A program made the translations under genes and the position numbers. Below are positions 53,501 through 62,918 of a stretch of 64,000 nt of DNA, one piece after another (within the stretch, counting starts at the first letter, position 1; the number at the start of each line of letters is the position of its first letter). Source of the stretch: Fasciolopsis buskii (lineage: Eukaryota; Platyhelminthes; Trematoda; Plagiorchiida; Fasciolidae); contig LUCM01001779.1 in NCBI GenBank assembly GCA_008360955.1, positions 6,093-70,092 on the forward strand, in the 5' to 3' direction. The notes under the pieces were generated by a model. That model saw only the letters and a program-made list of their open reading frames with translations, made no database searches and was not told the origin of the DNA.

Positions 53501-56500
53501 AAGTTTTCGGAGGAATTTTATTCACTCACCTGCAGACTACTTACAGTTACTTCATATGCAAGTATAAGTGGCGAGATGTTTCGCACAAGCCCGGCTGCAA
53601 ATTATTTTCTGAAGCAGGTAACAGTCGGAAGATGAAGTCAGCGGATGAATTGAAATATAGGCATGAAAGCCTTAACTAACAGGCTGTCTCATTTAGGTTC
53701 TTTTATATTGCCAGTTTGGAATACTGGGGATACCCCTGGACGATAGCTGAAAAAGTGAGCTGAAATGGCTGCATGTCACAGCAGCATTATTGCGTTCGTA
53801 ATCTTTTCTTTCATATCTCTTTTGAGCATACGACAGTGTTAAGCAGCAACCAAAACCGAAACATGTTATTTCAAGATTAGTGATTATTAAATATGAACTG
53901 AACTGATGTTATATATGTACATATATATGGTATTGGTTTGCTTGCTGAACTGGGAAATTTGATCGCGAGCGTTTCATCACCAGCCGAGGAGACGTCATCA
54001 GTCCTATGATATTGTGGCGAGCGTCTGGTTGCTGTTGTCCGCCAAAATGGGTCACCTAGCATTTAGCCAGTGTTGATTGGTTGCTGTGTGAAATGTTAGG
54101 GTAGAGATGCTTCACAGATGCGTTGTTTACTTTCACCGACATGTTTTACGAACAAGTGTAGGGAAGCCCACCTGCCTTACCTAACCATATACCCATTTTC
54201 CATGAGTTCCTATAAAATTTCGTTTGCTAGCACATGTAATCATGGGTACAGTTGCCGATTAGCTCAGTGCTCTATATGGAGAATGTTGCATTGGAGCTGA
54301 GTTGAATCAGACTGAAGCACCTAGCCGTTATACCATTTTCATTAGTGACCGCAAACAGGAAACCAGACTCTTAAAAACTAGAACAATGCAAGTTACTTGC
54401 CAGTCCGACACCGTCTTGGTCACCTGGGTTCGTTGGCTGCAGTTATATTACGTGAAAACAGGTCATTTGTTTACTGGCCACTGATTGTTTCATAAAAATC
54501 AAACACTTTCATCCCCAACTAAGCGTCTTGATTTCACTGGACGATTCCATGCGCACAGAATGCCTTTTCATCACCTCCCATTGAAAGAGGTGTTTTTGGA
54601 GAACGATGTGGCTCAGGTATGTGCTCTTGGTGAATTATAGTACTGCGAGACTCTGTCTTGAGATAATCCATGAGCACACTACGACTTCTAAGTATTCATA
54701 TTTGTGCTTCATTGTTTGTATCAGTCACGTCTTATTATCAGATTTTCCTGTGGCAAATAGGGAATGCTAGTGCAGTGAATTATGAGGTCAAAATTGAACA
54801 GCAACACGTTTTGGTACACAAACGGTGGACAAATGCTTATCCCATCGAAACGTTTTTATTTCCTGCACATTGTGTCTCGATTGAGGGTCACGTTTATGTG
54901 TGGAATTACAATATAACGATCTAACACAGTAAGCGAATCAAAGGCCTAGACTGATTCCGGCGTGGCGTAACACATTATCAGTATGATTTTCAACCCACTG
55001 ATTAAAATAAGAAACCTAATCCGATTTCGTCATTCTGTTTGGATTTTCAGAGGTGTATTTGCACCGTCTTGTGTCGACCACGAAATTTTGACAAAAAAGT
55101 GAGTGACAAACAAAGAAACCGTAATTTACCGTATGTTTAAATCCGCGCTCTGCATTAACAGTTCCAGACAATGAAACCCTGCTAGAAGAATTTCATTTGT
55201 TATGTTTATTTCAATACCAGTAGTATAGGCCTTAGATTTGTAGCCTTTGATGCGATTACACAGATACGGCTGTGTTAAAACAATCACGTGATGATTCTCT
55301 TTCAACAGTTTGGTTTTTAGAGTTGGTGATAGTTTGTTTTCGAGATGACCGGGTAGACATTTGCGAACCCTTCATTATTATCAAGCCTATTTTGTGAGGG
55401 AACTGATACAATCCAGTTGACAAGTTTCGAGAATGTTCGTCGCCTGATACGTGTACATGGGTCGAGCATTTGTTTGAAACTACGTAGCTGGCAAATTTCG
55501 ATGCCCACACTTTGTTGGTCACACGCATTAACAACGTTAGTTCCCCTATTTGGATTTCAAGTCCTGGTTTCATTTTTGCATGCCGCGCTTGTGCTTAGCC
55601 ACTGACAGAATAACCACCGAAAAAGAAAAAATAATTAGACCAATCACTGGGACAATCATTTCGCAATTGTTCCAGGCCGGCGGTGGCCAGGCGGATAAGG
55701 TAGTGCCGTTTGGACGCGAAGGTCGCGGGTTCGAATCCTCCAACTCAGCAGCCCTCTGTTGGCCGCGGCCCCCTTTCTGAAAACGATGCACACCCTTATT
55801 TCATTAAAAAGGAGTTAAAAGGTAGAAGATAAAAAGGGTGACTGGGACTGAGGCACTTAATTGCCTGTGGATGTCCTTAAATCGGCCATCAATTCCTTGG
55901 GGTATCATATATTGGTTCCAGTACCGGGGAATTAAATAAAACGCTGTTAGTTGTTTCACTGAGTTCTAGGTGTGCCGGTGCAGTTTATCAGAATTCAAAC
56001 CCATTGAATAACTTTACTATTCGCAGCCTAGTGGTGTGTTTGCTTGCATGTGTATGTGCGTGTGTGGTGCAGTCGAGAGAAACCAAAGTCACGAAGGGGA
56101 ATCTGATTAGGTAAATAAATTTCGCTTGATTCTTCCCGCAACAATTAGTCTTGATTTGGAGTGTCTGCGTGTGCCTCTGTGATGCTGTGGTTTGCGAGGC
56201 TGGGAGGGCATGGACTAAACATTTCCAGTCATTTCAGTTGCAGTTTTCATGAAAGGGGTCTTGGCGACCTTAATGGTTTGCATCCGTAAGCCTTTACAAC
56301 TGCATGCAGGAATTCGCTAGATAAACTGGTCTGTCCGAGGTCATTTGGAAACAGAAGGGTGACCTTCAACGTACAAATGACTAATTAACTGGTGTACACC
56401 CTCACCAATGCGTTTATCACATAACGGCTGTGAATAGTACTTTCCACTGCTAAGTCTTCCGTTATCCTTGCCTTTTTGAGGTGAACATGAAGCTCACATA

Positions 56501-59500
56501 AGTCGCTGAATTGACCATCCATATTTGTTAAACGAGATATGACAAATTTGGACGACTGTGACGAACAGATTCATAATCACTCACTACTATCGTCTAATTT
56601 GTCACTGGCTGATCACTCGCCTAAGACTGAAACCATCAGTCGCACCAACTTTTGAGGTGTTCTGCATTATATTGATCCAGTTTGCGTCTGACTACTTCTT
56701 TCTGATCACTCAAAGGTTACTGTGACGCATGTTTTTGCGTAAGACTATTCACATCCTCCCATCACTGGTTTTCAGACTAACATTTGACTATTCGGCCGAC
56801 CTTGGGCAACTTTAAAGCCGCTTAAATTCCACTTCACGAGTGATCGGAAGAGGCTATCTATTCCTGGGAGTAAAATGTAGCATAATACACCTTCACAAAG
56901 TAACCCACATCTAGTGAAACGTTCTGCACAAATGTCACAAACCTGTTTTATCCATTATACACCCAATCTCTTGTTGTCTTGCTCCCCGCAGTAACTGGGT
57001 TCATAAAGCAATCGGGAACGTTGGCTTGGTCGATGCCCTTCAAGCATGGGACAGACAACTAGTTCGGTAAGCGCTAGAGGAATAGTATGAAGTCCAAAAC
57101 AGTTTCATCAGTTTTCGAATGTTTGGTTTTTTTAAAATAGGGAAACATCATTTCCAATGATTCATTGTTTCAATCTGAATAAGCAATCTCCTCACCGACC
57201 ACATGCTGCATCACTGATGGTTACTGAGTTCCAGTCGTCATTTTTGTGTTGTATCAATGAACATGGACTAGTTGAACCTCACATTTGGATGTCATTTTAC
57301 ATAGTGATATTAGCCTGTGCCCTGTGGTGTAGACATCTTCAGAGCTCTGCCGCATAATTGGGAGACGGAACGGACATACGTGATCATGAAAACTGAAGAT
57401 CCCGATCATTTCAGGGCACCACAAGTGTTCCAGCAACTACAATGAATCATCAGAGCCTGAGGTGACCAGTAGTATCCAGGTGTCAGACTAATTAAACCAA
57501 CATCGATAATACCTCATCCCTGTGACCTTCCTCAGATAGAATTCTCCAATCGGTTAATACTATAAATATTTTACGCATCAAGTGAATGCTATTTTAGTAG
57601 TTGTTGTGCAAAATGCTTTACCGCCTCCATATAGTTGGATGAAAATTTGAAATTTTTAAGCGGGAATTGTCCAGTGAATCGAATCCCGATCATTCACCGA
57701 TTTCCGGCATGTGGGTACTTGCAACTACCACAAGGATCCATTTTTGCAAGCAATTGGGAGATTCACTGTAGACTACAACACAGAAAGGCAATCACGATTC
57801 TTGTCTCTTGGCTGAAGAGTATGTTGTGGAACCAAAATAAGCTGTTCTGAATCCCGGGATTGCGAGCTTACTGAACTGTCTTCACCCTAAAGACTGCACT
57901 CGCTGTGCTTTTGGAACCCTGCTGCTGTTCTCCGGCGAGCACTTTACACATGACAGATTCACGATTCAGTATACAGTAATCCAAATTTTGACGTGCCCAG
58001 CGGTTTTAATTTTCAGCGCCCCATAATCAGGTTGTGCATAAACCCGGTCAGAGTATTTGTCATAGTTACAACCGGGGCTCCAATTTCAGATAGCAACCGT
58101 CCATGATCCAAAGCAAAAGCAATGAATCTCTGACTATAGAAACCTCAGGAACAGTAGCGTTCTCTTTCTGGAATGGGGGATCCGGATTAGCGTTCTACTC
58201 ATTTATGGCAGAAAGTGATATTTCAGTATTCTGATATATGCATCTCAGGTTTCCTCGGCAACTCAGAGAAAAAGCCTCACGTTGCAAATGGCCTTTTGCC
58301 GTTGATTCTGCGCCGCTTATCTCTTCTCAGATTATTAGTAGAATCATGGAATAAATTTCAAAGGCTTAGTAATTACTTAGTGAAGGCCTACAAATATTAT
58401 CAGTACCGTCTCACTTTGTTTTTTTGACGCTAGCACCAAAGCGTCTGGACGGTTGTCATTTTCTATAAGCCCTAAAGTTCATCCAGGTCCGAAAATTAAA
58501 ATATTTGTTGCAATTAAACCAAAGAAAATTTGATGACGTGTCCAAAACTTCTTGTTGCAGTTAAGCTTCATATCTGTAACAAATGCTGGACACCGAAAAA
58601 AGCGAGTATGAAGGAAATTCAGTGTTTTAGATTACGTTAGGTATCTTTATTAGGTACAGAAATCGATTTTTGTCATTGCTGAGCAATCGCTAGGCTACCA
58701 GAAACATTTATCACGAGGTGCATAAGATTTGTTTTGTATATGGACACTGTGACGTTTTCGGTGCTGGGCAGCATGGATTAAAGTGATGTGATTGTTCGAT
58801 GCAGGCAAAATACAACGCACCAATAACCTGTAATTCCGAGCTTACCAAAGACGAGACGGAAACTTGAAGATTGCAGTGAAACTAATTACGAAGAAGCACG
58901 CTGTTCTAGATAGTTTTTCCCCACCAATTATCGTTTCATCGTCGTATAATTAGTGGGATCCAGGTCATTTTTAATTCTCTCTGAGTAAGCTAATATGCAC
59001 AGCCAAATATGCTTAGAGAATTTCATACCATATAGTAACTCTCTGATGGCATCAGGCGTGAAACCTGCAAATTCCTATCACACTACTTTAGAATCTGTTC
59101 TGGAACATTTCTGACGATTAGAAAATCTAGGTTTCTTTGGCTATCTGATGGCGACCCTGAAGAGAGCATCACGGAAATGATTCCATCGTTTTTTGTTTAC
59201 AATTTCATCATTCCTGGTAAACAACCCACACAGTTTCTTCTAACCAAAGTGAAACTAAAAGTATCTTAGGGATAAAATAGAATTACGCAGACATTCGGTC
59301 GGAGTGTCTACCATTTCTGAGTCTGTTTTCGCCGGTCACTTCATCAGAGGTGCTGCACTGCTCGTCACTGCATTGCAGAAAGGATGAGCACTAGTGGGTC
59401 ATACGTCCGCCCATGGATTGCCTACATCATCGTTCATCGTTAAACAGCAAGGCAAGCCTCAATGACGACTACCTTTTCCCCAAGGTTACATATGTTAATA

Positions 59501-62500
59501 AAAAAGAGTGAATAACCAAGGGGAACAGGGAGTGGGCCTGCACGGGTGGGAAAAGAATAAGATGCTGCTGTAACCAACACACGGAAATGTACAAACGCAA
59601 ACTTTCAATCATTCTCACTCGACATGAAATGACAACACAGTGGCAACTGTCCATGGTTCACTGCCATAACCTTCACTGTCACCAGCTCCCTAGTTGACTG
59701 ATCTTTCGGACCCCAACCTAAGTTCGCAGTACATTGGCTCATTCTGTTTCCACGACATCTGTTGACCTCCACATGGATTCCTCCACTCTGTGGGAGGGAC
59801 ACAAAATAGGGCACGATATGGCACACTAATGTTCGCCATACGCAACAAGTGACCCGACAAGCGTGGTCTACTAAGTTTATTTAAACTGAGAATAAAGCAT
59901 TTCTTCCGAATTTGGCACTAGATTCCTAGAAACCTCCACATTACTCACCCGTCATCCATCCACACGGCAAAACCCTCTCCCACCACGCAGGTGCAATGTC
60001 TCGCAACCGTACAACGCACTGCGGAACAATGCACACAACCTTTCAACTTCAGTGAAATATCAGGGCCGACGCCACAAGTACTTCAGTCCAAGCATAAGCT
60101 GCTTCGAACCTTCGATATACGCGTGTTTACCTCTACTACCGAGCTACCTTCGTTGGATACGCAGCTACCAAGGTAAGTGAAACGGGGCACAAACGTTAGT
60201 TCGTCTTCATTCAGTATCAAGTTCTGGGCTAATGTAATCTAGTGTGGTAACAGCGCTTTGCGCTTTGAACGTACAAAGCACATGCCAAACCGAGCAACCA
60301 ACCTCGAGAGTCTACTTAGTGCGCGTTTTGCATGGTCCGAGGATTCGAACAGCCACACAATCTCATCTACGTAATGTACTTCATACAGCTCACCATTTAC
60401 AAAGTGCTATCATAACCCCGGAAGAACTGTTAAAGCATCTTCCATCACCTCGTCCATGACGAAGATGGACAAGAATGGAGAGATGATTTACCCTTGGCCG
60501 ACGCCCGCTAGTGCGTCTTCAATGAACCTTGATTAGTCCAACCGCATACCCTTACCGAACTACAGGGTATCGAGTACCAATGGGTTGCATAAAGTTCACG
60601 GACGGCGCTGATCTACCCTTCCCGAGGAGAACACTGAATAGCGCTGTCCGATCCACTGAGTCGAACGTAGCTTTCAACTCGAGAAAGACTAGAATCGTAG
60701 GGGGGGGAGGAGCGGTGCGTATGGAGCGTTTCGAGTATCTGTCGGAGAGTGAACATCTGGTCGATGCAACCTCGACCTAGCCGAAATCCGGCCTGCTGTT
60801 CGCAGATGTCACATTCCCGATTCAGTGTTAAAAGGGCGCAGCATTATTGAAGCTGACCTTAGTAACTATCGAAATTAAGCTAATCCCGCGATGATCGTTA
60901 CAGTCACTCCGTGTGCCATTCGTGAAAATGGGTACAATTAGTGACTCACCCCATGATAACGGAATACGCTCCTCGTCCCAAATATCACGAAGCAAGGAGG
61001 TAAAGGGTTTAATCAGAGCTTCTCCACCTAAATTGAAAAGAACTGATAGGAGTTCGTCGGGACCGGCTGCTTTTCCCCTCTTCAGAATTCCAATATTCGA
61101 CTGCACTTCGACTTCCGCTGGATGATCGATCAAATGACACCTTCCAAGGATTCGTAACTATACGATGGGTCATGAAGCTTAACTAACAGGCAAACTGCTG
61201 AGAAAACTTTAAGCAACTTCAGGGCATCACCCAAAAATTCCGTTTTTAACCAATCTGAATGTTTAGAGAAATAGTTGCTTTTCCAAGTTGGCACTAAAAT
61301 TATTCGACCACGACAGTTGAAGTCGAACATCCCAAATCGTCCATTCCGAGTTTGATTATTAGCGGAAGCGCGGCCCGTATGCACAAACCACTTGCATTGC
61401 ATTGTAGCTTACACAAATGAATAGGTTATTCTTATCAGCATAGTCCTTATAATTTTCATCTATGCTGCAATTTTTTCTGTGTTTATTTTACGACTGTTAC
61501 TTCGAGAAACTGATAAACAACACAGGATGAAACAAGTGCACTTTTCCAGCCATTCTTATTCATGCCGATGCTCAACCCTAAGTATAATCTAAAATAGATA
61601 ATGAGAAAAGTGATTACACCCCCCGTAGTCAAAGTCGGTCCTCGACATATATATATATATATATATATGCGAATGGTAACAACATGATAGTTTTGAATTT
61701 CGATTAGCGGTTCGTACTCGAGAAGCATTTATTGAAGTGGACGGAAAGAATTTAATGGGCGGTGATGTCAAATTCGTTGTTTTTCGGAAGCGAATCTTTG
61801 TTGCAGATGTGACGCCTCCTTCTCTTCTAATTTCAAGTCACACTTTTATGTTTTGCACGGATGTGCTGGAGTTTAACTTCGAACTAGTCTGTTCGTCTCA
61901 GTGTTAGCTATCGCTATTTTCAGGGAGTTTTCAAGTTATGTCCAACATAGGCAACTAAAAATTTCCAATAAATTGTGACATTTTTGATTTCAGTGAATGG
62001 ACTAGGAAGCGAATGATCCTGTGGTCGATGAGAAATCCCTACTCACTTGTTCACCTTCGCAGTCAGTATATGTCCATAACAAATCGACAACATCCATCTG
62101 AGTTTTGGCAATCAGACAACGTGAAATTTACCAAGAACTCGACTTTACTGTTTCTTTCCCGTTTGGTTTTCATGCTTAACCAAAGAGTTCGACGACAGCG
62201 TCATCTCATCGACAGTTTAGGCCAACAGAGCGGCTCAGCTTCATCTGTTCATCAGATTACAAATGTAAAACAAAGACCGCCCAGAAATGCATTAGACATG
62301 TACTATACGACTAGTCCAACTTCGCTAATTATGACGAAGCCGCCAAATTTCTCCCTCGGGAATCCGATCCATCATTCATACTCATGGTACTTAAATCGAA
62401 TGCCTCCTGCTCCAAGTATTCCATCTTATTTCACTGCCAATGACTACAATCTTTATCACGTAATCGATTCATGTGGCCTGTTCTCCGGTCAGGGCGATCG

Positions 62501-62918
62501 AGGGGGATATTTGTGCAGGCCGAATCGGGCAAACGGAACCAAGCGAAGTGGCAAAAGTTCACCAAACACTCGATCACCTAACCCACCAGAATTCGATCAT
62601 CTGATACCCCAATGCAATCCCACATGTGGTTTTCTCTCGAATCCAAATAGGATGAAGCTTGTTGATGTCCTCGCGCTCTATGAGGTGAACACAGAGTTGC
62701 TGGCCAGTATTTTGGGACTGACTACTAGTGAGCTGAAAAATTTGGACTCCGAACAACAAATGCAAATGTTATTTTGTGGAAATAGTCAACTGACTCGTCG
62801 AGCTCGAAAATCGGCATCATCACGATCTCCATTCGATAATTTTTTTCCCTCGTGGGTGCCCCCTGTTACCTCTAACCGATCATTGGATATGAAATCGCAT
62901 CATCTAACCCGCAGGTAA
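38092..62918 (+). CDS. notum: Notum-type palmitoleoyl-protein carboxylesterase, 12-exon gene (full span)
   Basis: NOTUM is a secreted alpha/beta-hydrolase that removes the palmitoleate group from Wnt proteins and so shuts off Wnt signalling outside the cell. Twelve exons joined by GT-AG introns give 2301 nt, or 766 residues plus a stop; all phases agree. Landmarks in order: hydrophobic secretion segment about 46-60; CNDGSHAG (142-149); EGGWYCF (168-174); FIPYCSSD (222-229); GSSAGG with nucleophile Ser272; GYP and DSAWF in exon 7; LFDEAQ with Asp380; APSCVDHEI with His428; ALQAWDR in exon 11; HVIDSC (614-619) and QCNPTC (665-670). Triad residues match human Ser232, Asp340 and His389 in motif context and spacing. 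The human protein is 496 residues; the excess is an N-terminal extension and two insertions in exon 12. The start is the only ATG after an in-frame stop at 38068; an untranslated upstream exon cannot be excluded. Confidence 0.93.
39538..39598. repeat. Degenerate (GGTC)n minisatellite
   Basis: About fifteen GGTC, GGTT and TGTC-type units in notum intron 1. The frames crossing it (Arg/Ser/Gly or Asp/Arg/Pro/Thr repeats) are products of the repeat, not proteins. Confidence 0.85.
40290..40348 (+). CDS. notum: notum exon 2 (59 nt)
   Basis: The acceptor is atatttcag and the donor GTAAGT. The frame completes the glycine of exon 1 and reads GYYYRPSKNG then NTKNWFIFLEG. This corresponds to human GYYLKES...RRWLLFLEG, the first strand of the hydrolase core leading into the oxyanion region. 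The exon is too short for a simple ORF scan and was found by homology and phase. Intron 2 is 40349-41614. Confidence 0.92.
41615..41710 (+). CDS. notum: notum exon 3
   Basis: Reads (G)GWYCFDDDSCRLRES and then SSATWPANRA, matching human GGWYCFNRENC followed by SSRDWPRTR. The GGWYC element is close to the oxyanion hole in NOTUM structures. The acceptor follows a T-rich tract (ctttttag); the donor is GTAAGT; phase 1 at both ends. Intron 3 (41711-43184) includes a 126-codon minus-strand open frame (42545-42165) that I do not recognise. Confidence 0.93.
43185..43245 (+). CDS. notum: notum exon 4 (61 nt)
   Basis: Reads FDGILSPYENTNPLYHNYHN then V with its codon completed in exon 5. It matches human GILSSQPEENPYWWNANMV. 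The acceptor is tttgcag and the donor GTAAGT. It is followed by a 42-nt intron (43246-43287). Confidence 0.93.
43288..43346 (+). CDS. notum: notum exon 5 (59 nt), FIPYCSSD motif
   Basis: Reads (V)FIPYCSSDLWTGKQPGQSG, nearly identical to human VFIPYCSSDVWSG. The acceptor is accatag and the donor GTAAGT, phase 1. Intron 5 (43347-44158) has no recognisable feature. Confidence 0.95.
44159..44252 (+). CDS. notum: notum exon 6, ends inside the catalytic serine codon
   Basis: Reads DFYFHGSRILQAVVDQL then PWTKTVERVVFAGS plus the first two bases (AG) of the nucleophile codon. It matches human FMGALIIQEVV...LLLAGSS. The acceptor is attttcag; the donor, GTGACC, is the weakest of the gene. Phase 2. Intron 6 (44253-46828) holds about 2.6 kb without recognisable coding sequence. 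Confidence 0.93.
46829..47020 (+). CDS. notum: notum exon 7, completes the nucleophile elbow
   Basis: The first base completes Ser272, followed by AGGIGVLMNVDRLSRRL, LGYPVLISGIIDSAWF and ECPAEEGIHRGM. It matches human SAGGTGVLLNVDRV, LGYPA..RGLADSGWF and CAPTEAIRRGIR. The acceptor is tactatag; the donor is AG|GTACAT, phase 2. Intron 7 (47021-49826) contains a 94-codon plus-strand open frame at 47751-48035 with no match to Notum. Confidence 0.96.
49827..49927 (+). CDS. notum: notum exon 8
   Basis: Reads (R)FWKARIPKRCRKQQSKGE, then IWRCYLAPFMYEYLK. It matches human RYWNGVVPERCRRQFQEGE and WNCFFGYKVYPTL; both cysteines are retained. The acceptor is ctcctag and the donor GTGAGT; the phase joins exactly to exon 9. 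Intron 8 (49928-52897) carries a tRNA-like repeat pair and an unexplained minus-strand frame. Confidence 0.93.
50488..50838 (-). other. Unexplained 116-codon open frame in notum intron 8
   Basis: The minus-strand frame begins MFHPGNKTVLSVGWHFFNIF and includes DNLPDIRKMLEKSIKR, LKFQNVFALGGLRCLQTAME and DCLKTDKKCSDVMDRN. Residue composition is balanced and protein-like, with no low-complexity runs, and a leucine-containing helix pattern is visible. I do not recognise it and find no splice signals that extend it. It could be a mobile-element or retrocopy fragment, or chance. Confidence 0.2.
51206..51310 (-). repeat. tRNA-like short interspersed repeat, family 2, copy 2
   Basis: On the minus strand it has AGCCTTCCAGG followed by GGGTTCAAACCC, a good B box, in the same order and spacing as 8656-8735. 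It lies in notum intron 8. The copies have diverged strongly and the ends cannot be set exactly. Confidence 0.4.
51671..51756 (+). repeat. tRNA-like sequence, probably a pseudo-tRNA or SINE head
   Basis: TAGCTGGTGCAG (A-box-like) precedes GGTTCGAGTCC, a perfect B box, by about 50 bp. The outer ends do not pair as an acceptor stem, so this is not an intact tRNA gene. It lies in notum intron 8, about 370 bp from another tRNA-like repeat on the other strand. Confidence 0.4.
52898..53042 (+). CDS. notum: notum exon 9, catalytic Asp
   Basis: Reads TPVYIVQSLFDEAQMQMSKV, then TGGTHEKWAYIQRLGKQVA. It matches human CPVFVVQWLFDEAQLTVDNV and YIQNLGREL. Asp380 in LFDEAQ is the triad aspartate. The acceptor is tttatcag; the donor is GTAAGT, phase 2. 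Intron 9 (53043-55050) contains the long (TA)n tract at 53161-53206. Confidence 0.95.
53161..53206. repeat. (TA)n tract with symmetric C and G interruptions
   Basis: TA runs broken by one C on the left and Gs on the right. The whole is close to a perfect palindrome of about 46 bp. It begins about 120 bp after notum exon 9. Confidence 0.9.
55051..55098 (+). CDS. notum: notum exon 10 (48 nt), catalytic His
   Basis: Reads (K)GVFAPSCVDHEILTK, matching human ASFAPACLSHEIIIRS. His428 is the triad histidine. The acceptor is ggattttcag and the donor GTGAGT, phase 2. Intron 10 (55099-56991) holds a tRNA-derived SINE at 55677-55812. Confidence 0.95.
55677..55812 (+). mobile_element. tRNA-derived SINE, family 1, copy C (best preserved)
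   Basis: GGTGGCCAGGCGGATAAGG is a leucine- or serine-tRNA-like A box; GCGGGTTCGAATCC is a near-perfect B box about 40 bp on. The family tail follows: TTGGCCGCGGCCCCC, TTTCTGAAAACGATG and TTATTTCATTAAA. It lies in notum intron 10. The body does not fold as a functional tRNA. Confidence 0.8.
56992..57066 (+). CDS. notum: notum exon 11
   Basis: Reads NNWVHKAIGNVGLVDALQAW, then DRQLV, matching human [23 protein letters not shown]. It closes the conserved hydrolase fold. The acceptor is ccccgcag; the donor is CG|GTAAGC, phase 2. Intron 11 (57067-61993) is the longest and contains a minus-strand LINE remnant. Confidence 0.93.
59600..61150 (-). mobile_element. Decayed RTE-like LINE reverse transcriptase
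   Basis: Minus-strand blocks appear in the correct LINE order but in shifting frames: LKRGKAAGPDELLSVLF, TSLLRDIWDEERIPLSWGES and DHRGISLISIVTKV near 61130-60850; QQAGFRLGRGCIDQM and FTLRQILE; FLELKATFDSVDR; ISPFLSIFVMDEVMEDALTV; HYVDEIVWLFESSDHAKRAL; RFTYLGSCVSNEGSS; LYGCET; then a worn C-terminal end near 59650. Stops and frameshifts show it is dead. It sits in notum intron 11, antisense to the gene. Weak similarity upstream suggests the element may start beyond 61150. Confidence 0.85.
61645..61669. repeat. (TA)n microsatellite
   Basis: An uninterrupted TA run in notum intron 11, about 325 bp before exon 12. Confidence 0.9.
61994..62918 (+). CDS. notum: notum exon 12: long linker and C-terminal cysteine module
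   Basis: The acceptor is gatttcag and the frame enters a 308-codon open stretch. Residues 460-613 form a basic, Ser/Asn/Pro-rich segment where human NOTUM has only about 20 residues. HVIDSC (614-619) and QCNPTCGFLSNPNRMKLVDV then match human HLVDSC...HCNPSC and the following helix, but about 45 residues (GDRGG..TRSPNPPEF) lie between them where human has four. LGLTTSELKNL resembles the human ending GLEPSELLGML. The tail after that is basic and unmatched. The stop TAA at 62916 lies inside a possible donor (GCAG|GTAATC), so a further exon is possible. Confidence 0.85.

Noticed and set aside
54250..54310. tRNA-like TTAGCTCAGTGC followed by GAGTTGAATC
   Set aside because: The B box is poor and no cloverleaf can be drawn; too weak to call.
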